Assembly (NCBI RefSeq): GCF_007858435.1
Contig: NZ_VIGW01000004.1
Span: 1 to 64,000, forward strand
Length of the DNA: 64,000 nucleotides
DNA from: Tsukamurella asaccharolytica
Lineage (GTDB): Bacteria; Actinomycetota; Actinomycetes; Mycobacteriales; Mycobacteriaceae
Reading direction: 5' to 3'
Positions 44,789 to 52,469 of the stretch are shown here, in pieces. The translations under genes and the position numbers were made by a program. Below the pieces are notes generated by a model. That model had not been told where the DNA came from and searched no databases. It saw only the letters and a program-made list of their open reading frames with translations. Numbering within the stretch: position 1 is the first letter of the stretch; every line of letters starts with the position of its first letter.

Positions 44789-44853
44789 AGACCGCACGAG
44801 ACCGCACAGAGACCGCAGGAATCTAGATAGACCGCGATAGACGGTGAAAGATC
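44789..44853. repeat. Right-end AGACCGCA repeats (candidate integrase arm sites)
   Basis: AGACCGCAC at 44789-44797 and 44799-44807, AGACCGCA at 44810-44817 and AGACCGCG at 44829-44836, in 10-11-bp steps, followed by ACGGTGAAAGAT (44842-44853), a motif repeated once more near 44896. They mirror the left-end sites. Confidence 0.65.
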
Positions 44854-44946
44854 GAGAGAGGTTGTGACAGACTTAGTGCAGGTCAAGGGCTAAGCGGTGA
44901 AAGATTCCGACAAACGGAGAAAGCCCAGGATAGAGAGATTTACATA

Positions 44947-44990
44947 ACTGGCAGTGTGGGGGTCAGGGGTTCGAGTCCCCTTAGCTCCAC
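44947..44990 (+). repeat. attR: 44-bp direct repeat of the tRNA-Ala 3' part
   Basis: Identical to 37121-37164. It has no 5' half, so it is not a working tRNA gene. Confidence 0.95.
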
Positions 44991-44994
44991 CCGC

Positions 44995-45030
44995 GAAGAA
45001 CCCCTCCGGCATCGGCCGGAGGGGTTCTTC
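44995..45030 (+). terminator. Original chromosomal terminator of tRNA-Ala, displaced by the element
   Basis: GAAGAACCCCTCCGG (44995-45009) and CCGGAGGGGTTCTTC (45016-45030) form a perfect 15-bp stem with a six-base loop, 4 bp after attR. Before integration it would have followed the tRNA directly. Confidence 0.7.
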
Positions 45031-45246
45031 GTCGTCGGCGCGCCTGATCTGCGCCGGGCTGTCAACCGGAGCCGCTCGTGATGAGAATCACCTGCCTGTG
45101 ATTGCGGTATCAACACCTCTCTGGCCTGCGTCAATAGGTATTTCCGATGGGTGTTCCAGGTCGAATCGATTGGCCCGATAAATTCGTCGGACCTAACCTT
45201 GAGCACGGACCCACAGGTACCCCCGAACAACGAAACGAGGACGCAC

Positions 45247-45810
45247 GTGTCGCTGATCAACAAGAAGATCAAGCCCTTCACCGCGGAGGCTTTCCAGGAC
45301 GGCAACTTCGTCACCGTCTCCGACCAGGACATCGCGGGCAAGTGGGCCGTCTTCTACTTCTACCCGGCCGACTTCACGTTCGTGTGCCCCACCGAGCTCG
45401 GCGATCTCGCCGATCACTACGAGGAGCTGCAGGCTCTCGGCGTCGAGGTGTTCTCGGTCTCGACCGACACGCACTTCACCCACAAGGCGTGGCACGCCTC
45501 GTCGGACACCATCGCCAAGATCAAGTACGCGATGATCGGCGATCCGAGCCTGCAGATCAGCACCGATTTCGAGGTGCTCCGCGACGGCCAGGGCCTCGCC
45601 GACCGCGGCACCTTCCTGGTGGATCCCGACGGCGTCGTCCAGTTCACCGAGGTCACCGCTGAGGGCATCGGCCGCAACGCCGCCGAGCTCGTCCGCAAGG
45701 TGAAGGCCGCCCAGTACGTGCGCTCGCACCCGGGCGAGGTCTGCCCCGCCAAGTGGGAAGAGGGCGCCGACTCCCTGGCTCCGTCGCTGGAGCTCGTCGG
45801 CAAGATCTAG
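45247..45810 (+). CDS. ahpC: Alkyl hydroperoxide reductase subunit C (peroxiredoxin)
   Basis: The 187-residue 2-Cys peroxiredoxin reduces H2O2 and organic peroxides. The peroxidatic Cys is in [20 protein letters not shown], the resolving Cys in [18 protein letters not shown]. Both motifs and the length are those of the E. coli-type AhpC, which is reduced by AhpF, and not of the mycobacterial AhpC-AhpD type. GTG 45247 follows CGAGGA and gives [11 protein letters not shown]. AhpF follows 96 bp later. The 215 bp upstream contain possible LysR/OxyR-like dyads (ATAGGTATTTCCGAT near 45134) but no regulator gene is adjacent. Confidence 0.95.
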   Translation: MSLINKKIKPFTAEAFQDGNFVTVSDQDIAGKWAVFYFYPADFTFVCPTELGDLADHYEELQALGVEVFSVSTDTHFTHKAWHASSDTIAKIKYAMIGDPSLQISTDFEVLRDGQGLADRGTFLVDPDGVVQFTEVTAEGIGRNAAELVRKVKAAQYVRSHPGEVCPAKWEEGADSLAPSLELVGKI

Positions 45811-45906
45811 TCGGTTTCCGACGGGGAGCGGGGCGGGACTCACCTCCCGCCCCGCTGCCGTTCACACCTCGCTCGAAGCTGAAGAAGATAAGAGGATCGG
45901 ATCACC

Positions 45907-47487
45907 ATGCTCGAAGCTGCGCTCGCCACCCAACTCAAGGGCCTGCTCACCAACGTCACGATGCCGGTCGAGCTCGTCTCGACGCTCGACGAGGGTGCCA
46001 AGTCCGCCGAACTCGCGGAGCTGCTCGACGAGATCGCGGGCATGTCCGAGCACATCCACCACGACCGGACCGGCGATGACCCGCGGACCCCGTCGTTCCT
46101 GATCCGGCGCGCCGGCACCGACATCGCGGTGCAGTTCGCCGGAATCCCGCTGGGGCACGAGTTCTCGTCGCTGGTGCTCGCGCTCCTCCAGGTGGGGGGC
46201 CACCCGTCCAAGGAGGCCGCCGATCTGCTCGAGCAGGTGCGCGACCTCGAGGGCGACTACCACTTCGAGACCTACTTCTCGCTGTCCTGCCAGAACTGCC
46301 CCGACGTGGTCCAGGCGCTCAACCTGATGGCGGTCCTCAACGCGCGGATCACCCACACCGCGATCGACGGTTCGCTGTTCCAGGACGAGGTCGACAGCCG
46401 CCAGGTGATGGCCGTGCCGACCGTCTTCGTCAACGGCGAGCTGTTCGACTCGGGCCGGATGAACCTCGAGCAGATCGTCGGCAAGCTCGACTCCGGCGCC
46501 GCCAAGCGCACCGCGGCGTCGCTGTCGGAGAAGGATCGGTTCGACGTGCTCGTCGTCGGCGGCGGCCCGTCGGGCGCGACCGCCTCGGTCTACGCGGCCC
46601 GCAAGGGGATCCGCACCGGCATCGTGGCGGAGCGGTTCGGCGGCCAGGTGCTCGACACGATGGCGATCGAGAACTTCACCTCGGTCTCGTACACCGAGGG
46701 GCCGAAGTTCGCGGCCGAGCTCGAGAACCAGGTGCGGCAGTACGACGTCGACATCATGAACTCCCAGCGCGGCGCGACCCTGAACCGCGACGAGGAGACC
46801 GGTGTCATCTCGGTGGGGCTGGCGAGCGGCGCCGAGCTGCAGTCGCGCACCGTCGTGATCTCCACCGGCGCCCGGTGGCGCTCGATGGACGTGCCCGGTG
46901 AGGCCGAGTACCGCAACAAGGGCGTCACCTACTGCCCCCACTGCGACGGTCCACTGTTCAAGGGCAAGCGCGTGGCCGTGATCGGCGGCGGCAACTCGGG
47001 CGTCGAGGCCGCGATCGACCTCGCGGGCATCGTCTCCCACGTCACGCTCGTCGAGTTCGACGCGGAGCTGCGCGCCGACCAGGTGCTGCAGCGCAAGCTG
47101 CGCAGCCTGCCCAACGTCGATGTCCTCGTCAGCGCGATGACCACCGAGGTCGTCGGCGACGGCGGCAAGGTCACCGGCCTGACGTACACGAGCCGCACGA
47201 CCGACGAGTCGCACTCGCTCGACCTGGACGGGGTCTTCGTCCAGATCGGTCTCCTGCCGAACACGGAGTGGCTCGAGGGCACCCTCGAGCTCAGCCCGCG
47301 TGGCGAGATCGTCGTCGACGAGGCCGGGCGCACCTCGCTTCCCGGCGTCTTCGCGGCCGGCGACTGCACGACGGTCCCGTTCAAGCAGATCGTGGTCGCC
47401 GCCGGTGCCGGTGCGACCGCGGCGCTGAGCGCCTTCGATCACCTCATCCGCACGGACGTTCCGGCGGAGGCGGCCGCGGTCTCCTGA
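45907..47487 (+). CDS. ahpF: Alkyl hydroperoxide reductase subunit F
   Basis: The 526-residue flavoprotein passes electrons from NAD(P)H to AhpC. The N-terminal double-thioredoxin domain has the redox pair in [20 protein letters not shown]; the C-terminal thioredoxin-reductase domain has [20 protein letters not shown] (FAD), [20 protein letters not shown] (CxxC plus NAD fold), [15 protein letters not shown] and [20 protein letters not shown]. All four Cys are present and the length is normal (E. coli 521). ATG 45907 follows AAGAGGA. It forms an operon with ahpC. Confidence 0.95.
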   Translation: MLEAALATQLKGLLTNVTMPVELVSTLDEGAKSAELAELLDEIAGMSEHIHHDRTGDDPRTPSFLIRRAGTDIAVQFAGIPLGHEFSSLVLALLQVGGHPSKEAADLLEQVRDLEGDYHFETYFSLSCQNCPDVVQALNLMAVLNARITHTAIDGSLFQDEVDSRQVMAVPTVFVNGELFDSGRMNLEQIVGKLDSGAAKRTAASLSEKDRFDVLVVGGGPSGATASVYAARKGIRTGIVAERFGGQVLDTMAIENFTSVSYTEGPKFAAELENQVRQYDVDIMNSQRGATLNRDEETGVISVGLASGAELQSRTVVISTGARWRSMDVPGEAEYRNKGVTYCPHCDGPLFKGKRVAVIGGGNSGVEAAIDLAGIVSHVTLVEFDAELRADQVLQRKLRSLPNVDVLVSAMTTEVVGDGGKVTGLTYTSRTTDESHSLDLDGVFVQIGLLPNTEWLEGTLELSPRGEIVVDEAGRTSLPGVFAAGDCTTVPFKQIVVAAGAGATAALSAFDHLIRTDVPAEAAAVS

Positions 47488-47539
47488 CGGCGTGCCCGGG
47501 AGACGGGCTGCTCCGCCGTATCGGTGGCAGGATCGAGTC

Positions 47540-47785
47540 ATGACCGACGATGCACTGCACACCCGGATCGACGCCCTCATCGCGGAGGAGCACGCGCTGC
47601 GAGACAAGCTCGGCGCGGGCGAGATCAGCGCGAGCGAGGAGCACGCGCGGCTCCAAGCGCTCGAGACGCAGCTCGACCAGGCCTGGGACCTGCTGCGCCA
47701 GCGTCGCGCGCGACGCGAGTTCGGCGAGAATCCGGACGACGCCGCCGTCCGTTCGGCGACGACGGTGGAGGACTACCGGAACTGA
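47540..47785 (+). CDS. DUF2630-family small protein
   Basis: The 81-residue acidic helical protein (ALHTRIDALIAEEHALRDKL, GEISASEEHARLQALETQLD, QAWDLLRQRRARREFGENPD) has the pattern of the DUF2630 family, common in actinobacteria and of unknown function. It should be a helical hairpin or coiled coil. ATG 47540 is chosen; the in-frame 47492 start would add unconserved residues. It follows ahpF by 52 bp but the link may be chance. Confidence 0.7.
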   Translation: MTDDALHTRIDALIAEEHALRDKLGAGEISASEEHARLQALETQLDQAWDLLRQRRARREFGENPDDAAVRSATTVEDYRN

Positions 47786-47849
47786 CGCCCCGGCCCTGGC
47801 ACACGCCGCCGCCGGGCCTCGCTCGCCTGTGCGCTGGGCGTCGCCGTGC

Positions 47850-48314
47850 TCACGCTCCGGACAGGTGCTCCCGCAGCCGGTCGAGGAACGCCGACTGCGC
47901 CTTCACCAGCTTCTCCGCGGCCTCCTCGGGGGTGAACCAGCCGGCCCGGTCGATCTCCGGGAAGGTCTGCATCCGGCCCGAGCCGCGCGGCCACTCCAGC
48001 GCGAACTCGTTGGAACGGATCGCCGTCGCGTCGAGATCGCCCTCGCGGGCGTAGACGGTCACCGTCTTGCCGCCCGACTGCCGGACGGAGCCCAGGGGCA
48101 CCGTCGGGCCGGGCGGGGCGGGGGAGCCCAGCTCCTCCGCGAACTCGCGCTCGGCGGCGGCCAGGGGCTCCTCGTCGGTGTACAGGCCCTTGGGGATCGA
48201 CCAGGCGTGCGCGTCCTTGCGGCTCCAGAACGGGCCGCCCATGTGCCCCAGCAGCACCTCGACCGCGCCGTCGGTGCGGCGGAAGAGCAGGAGTCCGGCG
48301 CTCGTCGTGGTCAT
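47850..48314 (-). CDS. NUDIX hydrolase
   Basis: The 154-residue protein carries the NUDIX signature: SIPKGLYTDEEPLAAAEREF followed by AEELG (GX5EX7REUXEEXGU form, with the REFAEELG catalytic helix). It should split a nucleoside diphosphate-X substrate with Mg. The opening SAGLLLFRRTDGAVEVLLGH and WSRKDAHAWSIPKG resemble the bacterial NUDIX proteins that act on Ap4A or NTPs. ATG 48314 is the natural start. The next gene on the same strand ends 14 bp upstream, so the two are likely co-transcribed. Confidence 0.85.
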   Translation of the reverse strand: MTTTSAGLLLFRRTDGAVEVLLGHMGGPFWSRKDAHAWSIPKGLYTDEEPLAAAEREFAEELGSPAPPGPTVPLGSVRQSGGKTVTVYAREGDLDATAIRSNEFALEWPRGSGRMQTFPEIDRAGWFTPEEAAEKLVKAQSAFLDRLREHLSGA

Positions 48315-48328
48315 GCCCCGGAGCGTAG

Positions 48329-49582
48329 CTACGCCGCGGGCTGACGGCGGACGAGCACCGCGTTCGCCACGCCCGCGCCCAGCACGACGAGGGCGGCGAT
48401 CAGTGGCGCGAACTGCGCCGCGGCGGTGCCGACGCTCTCCGCCAGCGCGCCGTTCACGGCCGAAGCCAGGGACTGGCCGAGGATCAGGCTGCTGCCGAGG
48501 ATCGTCATCACGGTGGCGGAGCGGCCCACCGGGCTGCGTTCGGCGCCGAGGCTGAACTCGGTCACGAGGGTCGGGCCCACCCCGATGCCGGCGACCGCGA
48601 GGCCGGCCACGAGGAGCGGCAGCGACGGCGCGGCGGCGATGAGCACCGCGCCGAGGACGAGCACCGTCGCGAAGCTCACCCACCGCGCCGCGATGCTGAA
48701 CTTCTCCGGCAGCAGCGCCGAGCCCAGGGCGAGCGCTGCGGAGCCGACGCCCAAGACGCCGTAGAACAACCCGGCGGAGGCGGCGTTGCCCGCGTCGCGC
48801 ATGAAGGCCGTCAGGCCGGTCAGGGTGGAGCCGAAGAACAGGCCCATGCCGAAGACGCCGACGATCACGGTGAACAGCAAGGGGGTGGCGAGCTCCCGCG
48901 CCGGCGCCTGGACGACCGCGCCGTCGGCGTTCTGCTCCGCGGCGCGCCCGGTGCGGTGCAGGGCGAACGCGGAGACGAACATCGCGGTCAGCACTGCGGC
49001 GCCGATCATCGGCGCCGCGGGCGACATCGTCGTCGCGAGCAGACCGACGATCACCGGGCCGAAGACGAAGATCACCTCGTCGGCGGCGGATTCGTAGGCC
49101 ATGACGGACAGCAGCGTCCGTACCCGACGCCCCTCGGGGAGCTTCGTGGTGACCATCGTGACCAGGCGGCTGCGCGACATCGGCCCGACCTGCGGGGCGC
49201 TCGCGCCGACCAGCGCCGCCGACGCGAGCACCGCCCAGCCGGGGAGCGGGCTGAAGACGACCCACGTCATGAGCAGCAGCGCAAGGCTGTTCACGATGCC
49301 CGCCGCGAGCACCGCCCGGCGCTGGCCGAACCGGTCCGCGGCGGCGCCGACGAGCGGGCCGACGGCGGCGGAGCCGATGCCGACCATCGCCGAGCTCAGG
49401 CCGCCGAAGGCGAGCGAGTCGCGGCCGGCGACCACCAGGGTGAGCACGCCGACCACCATCATGGCGAAGGGGAGCCGCGCGACGAAGGCGATGGGGAAGT
49501 AACTGCGCCCCGCGACCGACAGCAGAGTCGGTGCGGAGGAGGAATTCCGGTGGGACGTCTCGGGGGGCATGGTGGCGGTCAC
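48329..49582 (-). CDS. MFS transporter (drug-exporter-like)
   Basis: The 417-residue carrier has twelve hydrophobic segments. It has the MFS loop GAAADRFGQRRAVLAAGIVN after helix 2, an acidic membrane-facing motif MAYESAADEVIFVFGPVIVG in the middle of the first half, and FSLGAERSPVGRSATVMTIL in the second. This looks like actinobacterial Bcr/MFS_1 exporters. GTG 49582 gives a short tail before the first helix; ATG 49570 is possible. Substrate unknown. It is followed closely by the NUDIX gene. Confidence 0.75.
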   Translation of the reverse strand: MTATMPPETSHRNSSSAPTLLSVAGRSYFPIAFVARLPFAMMVVGVLTLVVAGRDSLAFGGLSSAMVGIGSAAVGPLVGAAADRFGQRRAVLAAGIVNSLALLLMTWVVFSPLPGWAVLASAALVGASAPQVGPMSRSRLVTMVTTKLPEGRRVRTLLSVMAYESAADEVIFVFGPVIVGLLATTMSPAAPMIGAAVLTAMFVSAFALHRTGRAAEQNADGAVVQAPARELATPLLFTVIVGVFGMGLFFGSTLTGLTAFMRDAGNAASAGLFYGVLGVGSAALALGSALLPEKFSIAARWVSFATVLVLGAVLIAAAPSLPLLVAGLAVAGIGVGPTLVTEFSLGAERSPVGRSATVMTILGSSLILGQSLASAVNGALAESVGTAAAQFAPLIAALVVLGAGVANAVLVRRQPAA

Positions 49583-49778
49583 CGTCGTGGGGCCTTTCCG
49601 CGGCGCGAGCCGCATCGTGTCGACGTGCCGCCTTGGATGCCCGGAGGCCCTACCAGGTAGATACACGGAGCTGTCGCTGCGACGTCGTTCGCAGCCGAAT
49701 CATCCTATCAATTTCGGGCCGCGGCTGCTCGCAGGCGGACCGTCGGCCTCGGCGCGCTGCCGGTCGCGGCCCGAGCTT

Positions 49779-50585
49779 TCACCTCCGCGGCGCCTCGAGG
49801 ACGTCGTTGAGTGTCACGAGCTGCAGGTTCCGGGACCGAATGATCTCGGTGAGCTGCCCGTAGACGCGCGTCACGGGCGGATGATTCGCGTGCCCGATCA
49901 CGATGGCCTGTTCCCGGAGGTACTTGCGCGCGCAGTCGAGGAGGTACTGCTCGGTGATCAGGCCGGAGTCCGAGAGGGAGCCCTGCCACATCGTGGGGAC
50001 GGTGTAGCCGAGATCTGCCGCCGCGGCGTCCACCGCGGCGTTGCGGTAGCCGAACGGTGGGCGGTAGTACGGCGTGCCGTCGACGCCGAACGTCTGCCAC
50101 AGGAAGTCCTTCGTGCGCTTCAGCTCGTTCGCCACGCCTCGCGAGGAGAGGGAGGTCAACGCCGGATGGCTCCAGGTGTGATTGCCGAGCTGGACCTGAC
50201 CCGAGTCGACGAGTGGGCGCAGGGTGTCCCGGTGCGCGGTCCATCCGTCGTAACTCCCGGTCACGAAGAAGGTCAGGCGTGCGCCGGTGTCGTGGGCGAA
50301 CCGCGCATACGCGCCCACGACGTCGGCGTCGGCGCCGTCGTCGACCGTCAGCGCGAGGTGCCTGCCGGGCCCGGGGAGGCGGGTGATCGGCGCCGCGGGA
50401 ATGGGCGTGCGCGTCACTCCCGGCGGCGGCGGGCCGAAGATCCGGGGAACCGTCGACGGTGCGCCCGAGCTCGCCTCCTCCTGCGGGGCGGCGGTCGTCT
50501 CGGGGGCGCAGCCCGTCATGGCGCCGAGCGCGCCGGCGGCGACCAGCGCGAGCAGGCCGCGCCGGCCGATACGTGGATCGCTCAC
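49779..50585 (-). CDS. Lipoprotein polysaccharide deacetylase (NodB homology)
   Basis: The 268-residue protein has a lipoprotein signal (RIGRRGLLALVAAGALGAMT then GC; twin Arg and a lipobox MTGC) and a NodB domain: HLALTVDDGADADVVGAYAR (first metal Asp in VDDG), QVQLGNHTWSHPALTSL (H-x-x-x-H metal motif), TPYYRPPFGYRNAAVD (Arg/Pro active-site loop) and a late His region (AIVIGHANHPP). Such enzymes remove acetyl groups from peptidoglycan or other N-acetyl polysaccharides. GTG 50585 overlaps the stop of the GNAT gene (GTGA), so the two are translationally coupled. Confidence 0.88.
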   Translation of the reverse strand: MSDPRIGRRGLLALVAAGALGAMTGCAPETTAAPQEEASSGAPSTVPRIFGPPPPGVTRTPIPAAPITRLPGPGRHLALTVDDGADADVVGAYARFAHDTGARLTFFVTGSYDGWTAHRDTLRPLVDSGQVQLGNHTWSHPALTSLSSRGVANELKRTKDFLWQTFGVDGTPYYRPPFGYRNAAVDAAAADLGYTVPTMWQGSLSDSGLITEQYLLDCARKYLREQAIVIGHANHPPVTRVYGQLTEIIRSRNLQLVTLNDVLEAPRR

Positions 50586-51271
50586 CGGATCGCGCCGACG
50601 TGCACGATCTCGAGCGGCACCGTTCTCGTGTGGTGGAAGCCCATCGCGTCGTAGAGCTTCTGCGCCGGGTTGTCGTCCGACGTGTGCAGGAACGGGAGGT
50701 CGCCGCGCTCGCGGATGCCGTGGGCGACGGCCCGGATCAGCCGGGAGGCCAGCCCCCGCCCGCGTGCCTCGGGAGCGGTGCACACCGCGCTGATCTCGGT
50801 CCAACCCTGTGGGTGCATGCGCTCACCGGCCATCGCGACGAGGGCCCCGTCGGCGCCGCGGATGCCGAGGTAGGTGCCCAGCTCGATGGTGCGCGGCAGG
50901 AACGGCCCGGGCTTGGTCCGCTCGACGAGGGCCGTCATCTCGGGCACGTCGGCGGCGGTGAGGCGGACGGCCTCGGGCTCGGGCGCGGTCTCCACGGCGC
51001 TGCCGTCGTACTGCACGAGCCCGATCGTCTCGACCACGGACCACCCGGCGGGGAGCGGCGCCGCCCGGTCGCGGAGCGAGGCGATCCGGTCCGGTCCGGT
51101 CAGGCGGGCGACGTCGGCGTAGTCCTCCTCGGTGAGCTCGCGCGGGTGGCCGTAGAACACGGAGACGTCGGGGTGGTACCTCTGAATCCGGCCCGCGGAC
51201 AAGCGGAATCGCGTGTGCGGGCCGGAGAGTGAGGAGTTGACGGGGTCGGCGAGGACGGAGCGCTCGGTCAC
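50582..51271 (-). CDS. GNAT-family N-acetyltransferase
   Basis: The 229-residue protein has the GNAT acetyl-CoA loop in ISAVCTAPEARGRGLASRLI (R-G-x-G-x-A pattern with A.GRGLA), plus the closing AQKLYDAMGFHHTR typical of the C-terminal strand. An additional N-terminal half of about 110 residues (LTEEDYADVARLTGPDRIAS) is probably a second degenerate GNAT-like lobe. GTG 51271 (MTERSVLADP) is preferred. It is translationally coupled to the downstream deacetylase, so it may act on wall glycans or on small amines. Confidence 0.78.
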   Translation of the reverse strand: MTERSVLADPVNSSLSGPHTRFRLSAGRIQRYHPDVSVFYGHPRELTEEDYADVARLTGPDRIASLRDRAAPLPAGWSVVETIGLVQYDGSAVETAPEPEAVRLTAADVPEMTALVERTKPGPFLPRTIELGTYLGIRGADGALVAMAGERMHPQGWTEISAVCTAPEARGRGLASRLIRAVAHGIRERGDLPFLHTSDDNPAQKLYDAMGFHHTRTVPLEIVHVGAIR

Positions 51272-51400
51272 GAGCAGATCATGGCAGACGGGTGCGGATG
51301 GGAGTGCGGTGCGGTCTCGGTGAGCGTCGGCGATCGTGGATTCCCGGCCAACGAGTGGATTCACCTCAGATCCTCTCATCGCGCCCTACGATGGGCGGCT

Positions 51401-52330
51401 ATGGACCTCAAGGGCATCGTCACCACACCGCTGCGCGTCGCCTTCTCGACCGCGGACGCCGCGATGTCGGCGATCGAGGGCGGCGTCGCCGTCACCCGAT
51501 TCGCCGTGCAGAACGTCGATGCGGAGGTGAGCAACGCCCTCCACGTCGAGGCGGGCATGTCCTCCGCCACGCCGATGCAGCTGCTGCAGCGCCTGGCTTC
51601 CCTGCTCGAGCCGGACCGCCCCGTCGGCATCATCCTCTCGCGCGGCGGTCCGCTCGACCGGGTGCTCAAGCCCGGCGGCGTCGTCGACCGGCTCACCGAG
51701 CCCGGCGGCATGCTGGAGAAGCTCACCGCCCCCGGCGGTCTCCTGGACCAGGCCACCAAGGAGGACAGCCCCGTCACCCGCCTGACCACCGAGGGCGGCC
51801 CCCTGGACCGGCTGACCCGCCCCGGCGGCGTCGTCGACCAGATCACGGAGTCCGAGGGCGTGCTCGAGCGCCTCACCTCTGAGGGCGGCGTGATCGACAA
51901 GCTCACCGCGCCCGACGGTGTGCTCGAGAAGCTGATGTCCAAGGACGGCGTGCTGGACAAGCTCACGGAGAAGGGCGGCGTGCTCGACAAGCTGGCTGCC
52001 AAGGACGGCGTCCTCGACAAGCTCACCGGCCAGGACGGCCTCATCGACAAACTCACCGAGCCCAACGGGGTCATCGACCGGGCGATCGCCGACGGCGGCA
52101 TCGTCGACCAGCTCCTCGGCCAGGAGGGCGCCATCGAACGCGCCATCGCCCCAGGCGGCACGCTGGACGCCGTCTCCCAGCTTCCCGACGTCGTCGCCGA
52201 GCTCAACGAGGCCGTCGCGCTGATGACCGCCGCCGTCAACCCGATGAGTGACCTGGTCAACCGGCTGCCGAAGCGCATCCTCAAGGGCCGCGAGGGCCGG
52301 GAGCCGCGCGCCGCCGACCCGACGCAGTAA
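51401..52330 (+). CDS. Protein of 18 tandem ten-residue repeats
   Basis: The 309-residue protein has an N-terminal part (MDLKGIVTTPLRVAFSTADA, AEVSNALHVEAGMSSATPMQ), then 18 units of exactly ten residues over residues 81-260, with the consensus x-G/D-G-V/L-L/I/V-D/E-K/R-L-T-x (for example PGGVVDRLTE and KDGVLDKLTE), then a helix (PDVVAELNEAVALMTAAVNP) and a basic tail. One unit (EDSPVTRLTT) is irregular. The repeats should form a regular solenoid or a long amphipathic surface. I know no family with this unit. A TACGAT box lies seven bases before the ATG, so the message is probably leaderless. It is divergent from the GNAT gene. Confidence 0.8.
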   Translation: MDLKGIVTTPLRVAFSTADAAMSAIEGGVAVTRFAVQNVDAEVSNALHVEAGMSSATPMQLLQRLASLLEPDRPVGIILSRGGPLDRVLKPGGVVDRLTEPGGMLEKLTAPGGLLDQATKEDSPVTRLTTEGGPLDRLTRPGGVVDQITESEGVLERLTSEGGVIDKLTAPDGVLEKLMSKDGVLDKLTEKGGVLDKLAAKDGVLDKLTGQDGLIDKLTEPNGVIDRAIADGGIVDQLLGQEGAIERAIAPGGTLDAVSQLPDVVAELNEAVALMTAAVNPMSDLVNRLPKRILKGREGREPRAADPTQ

Positions 52331-52469
52331 CGCCGAGGCGAATCGGAGGCCACTCCGAGGCGAACGCGGGGGATCGCGGCGGGCCCGCTCGTGAATCTCC
52401 GCGTAACCCTTGCCCAACTCCGGCGCGCGAGCCTTCCGTGTCCACCCTGCGCCGACCTACCTTCGGCAC

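Larger units (their letters stand above)
37121..44990. mobile_element. Integrated element in tRNA-Ala (candidate phage satellite or replicating integrative element)
   Basis: 44-bp perfect direct repeats (37121-37164 and 44947-44990), both the 3' part of tRNA-Ala, bound about 7.8 kb of DNA. Inside are a tyrosine integrase facing the tRNA, a MerR-type HTH excisionase candidate, a tightly overlapping replication operon (primase-polymerase, unknown, RecA-fold ATPase, iteron-like field) and a late group with two unknown proteins, a GFGKYL-motif peptide and a terminase-small-like protein. I see no capsid, portal, large terminase, lysis, TraB/FtsK-like or relaxase gene. The set resembles phage-inducible islands (int, xis, primase, rep, terS) more than actinomycete conjugative elements, which carry an FtsK-type transfer gene. 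Apart from one small frameshifted gene all genes look intact. Confidence 0.9.

Noticed and set aside
44954-45181. Plus-strand frame starting in attR
   Set aside because: Begins in the tRNA-derived repeat and crosses the displaced terminator; same kind of false call as above.
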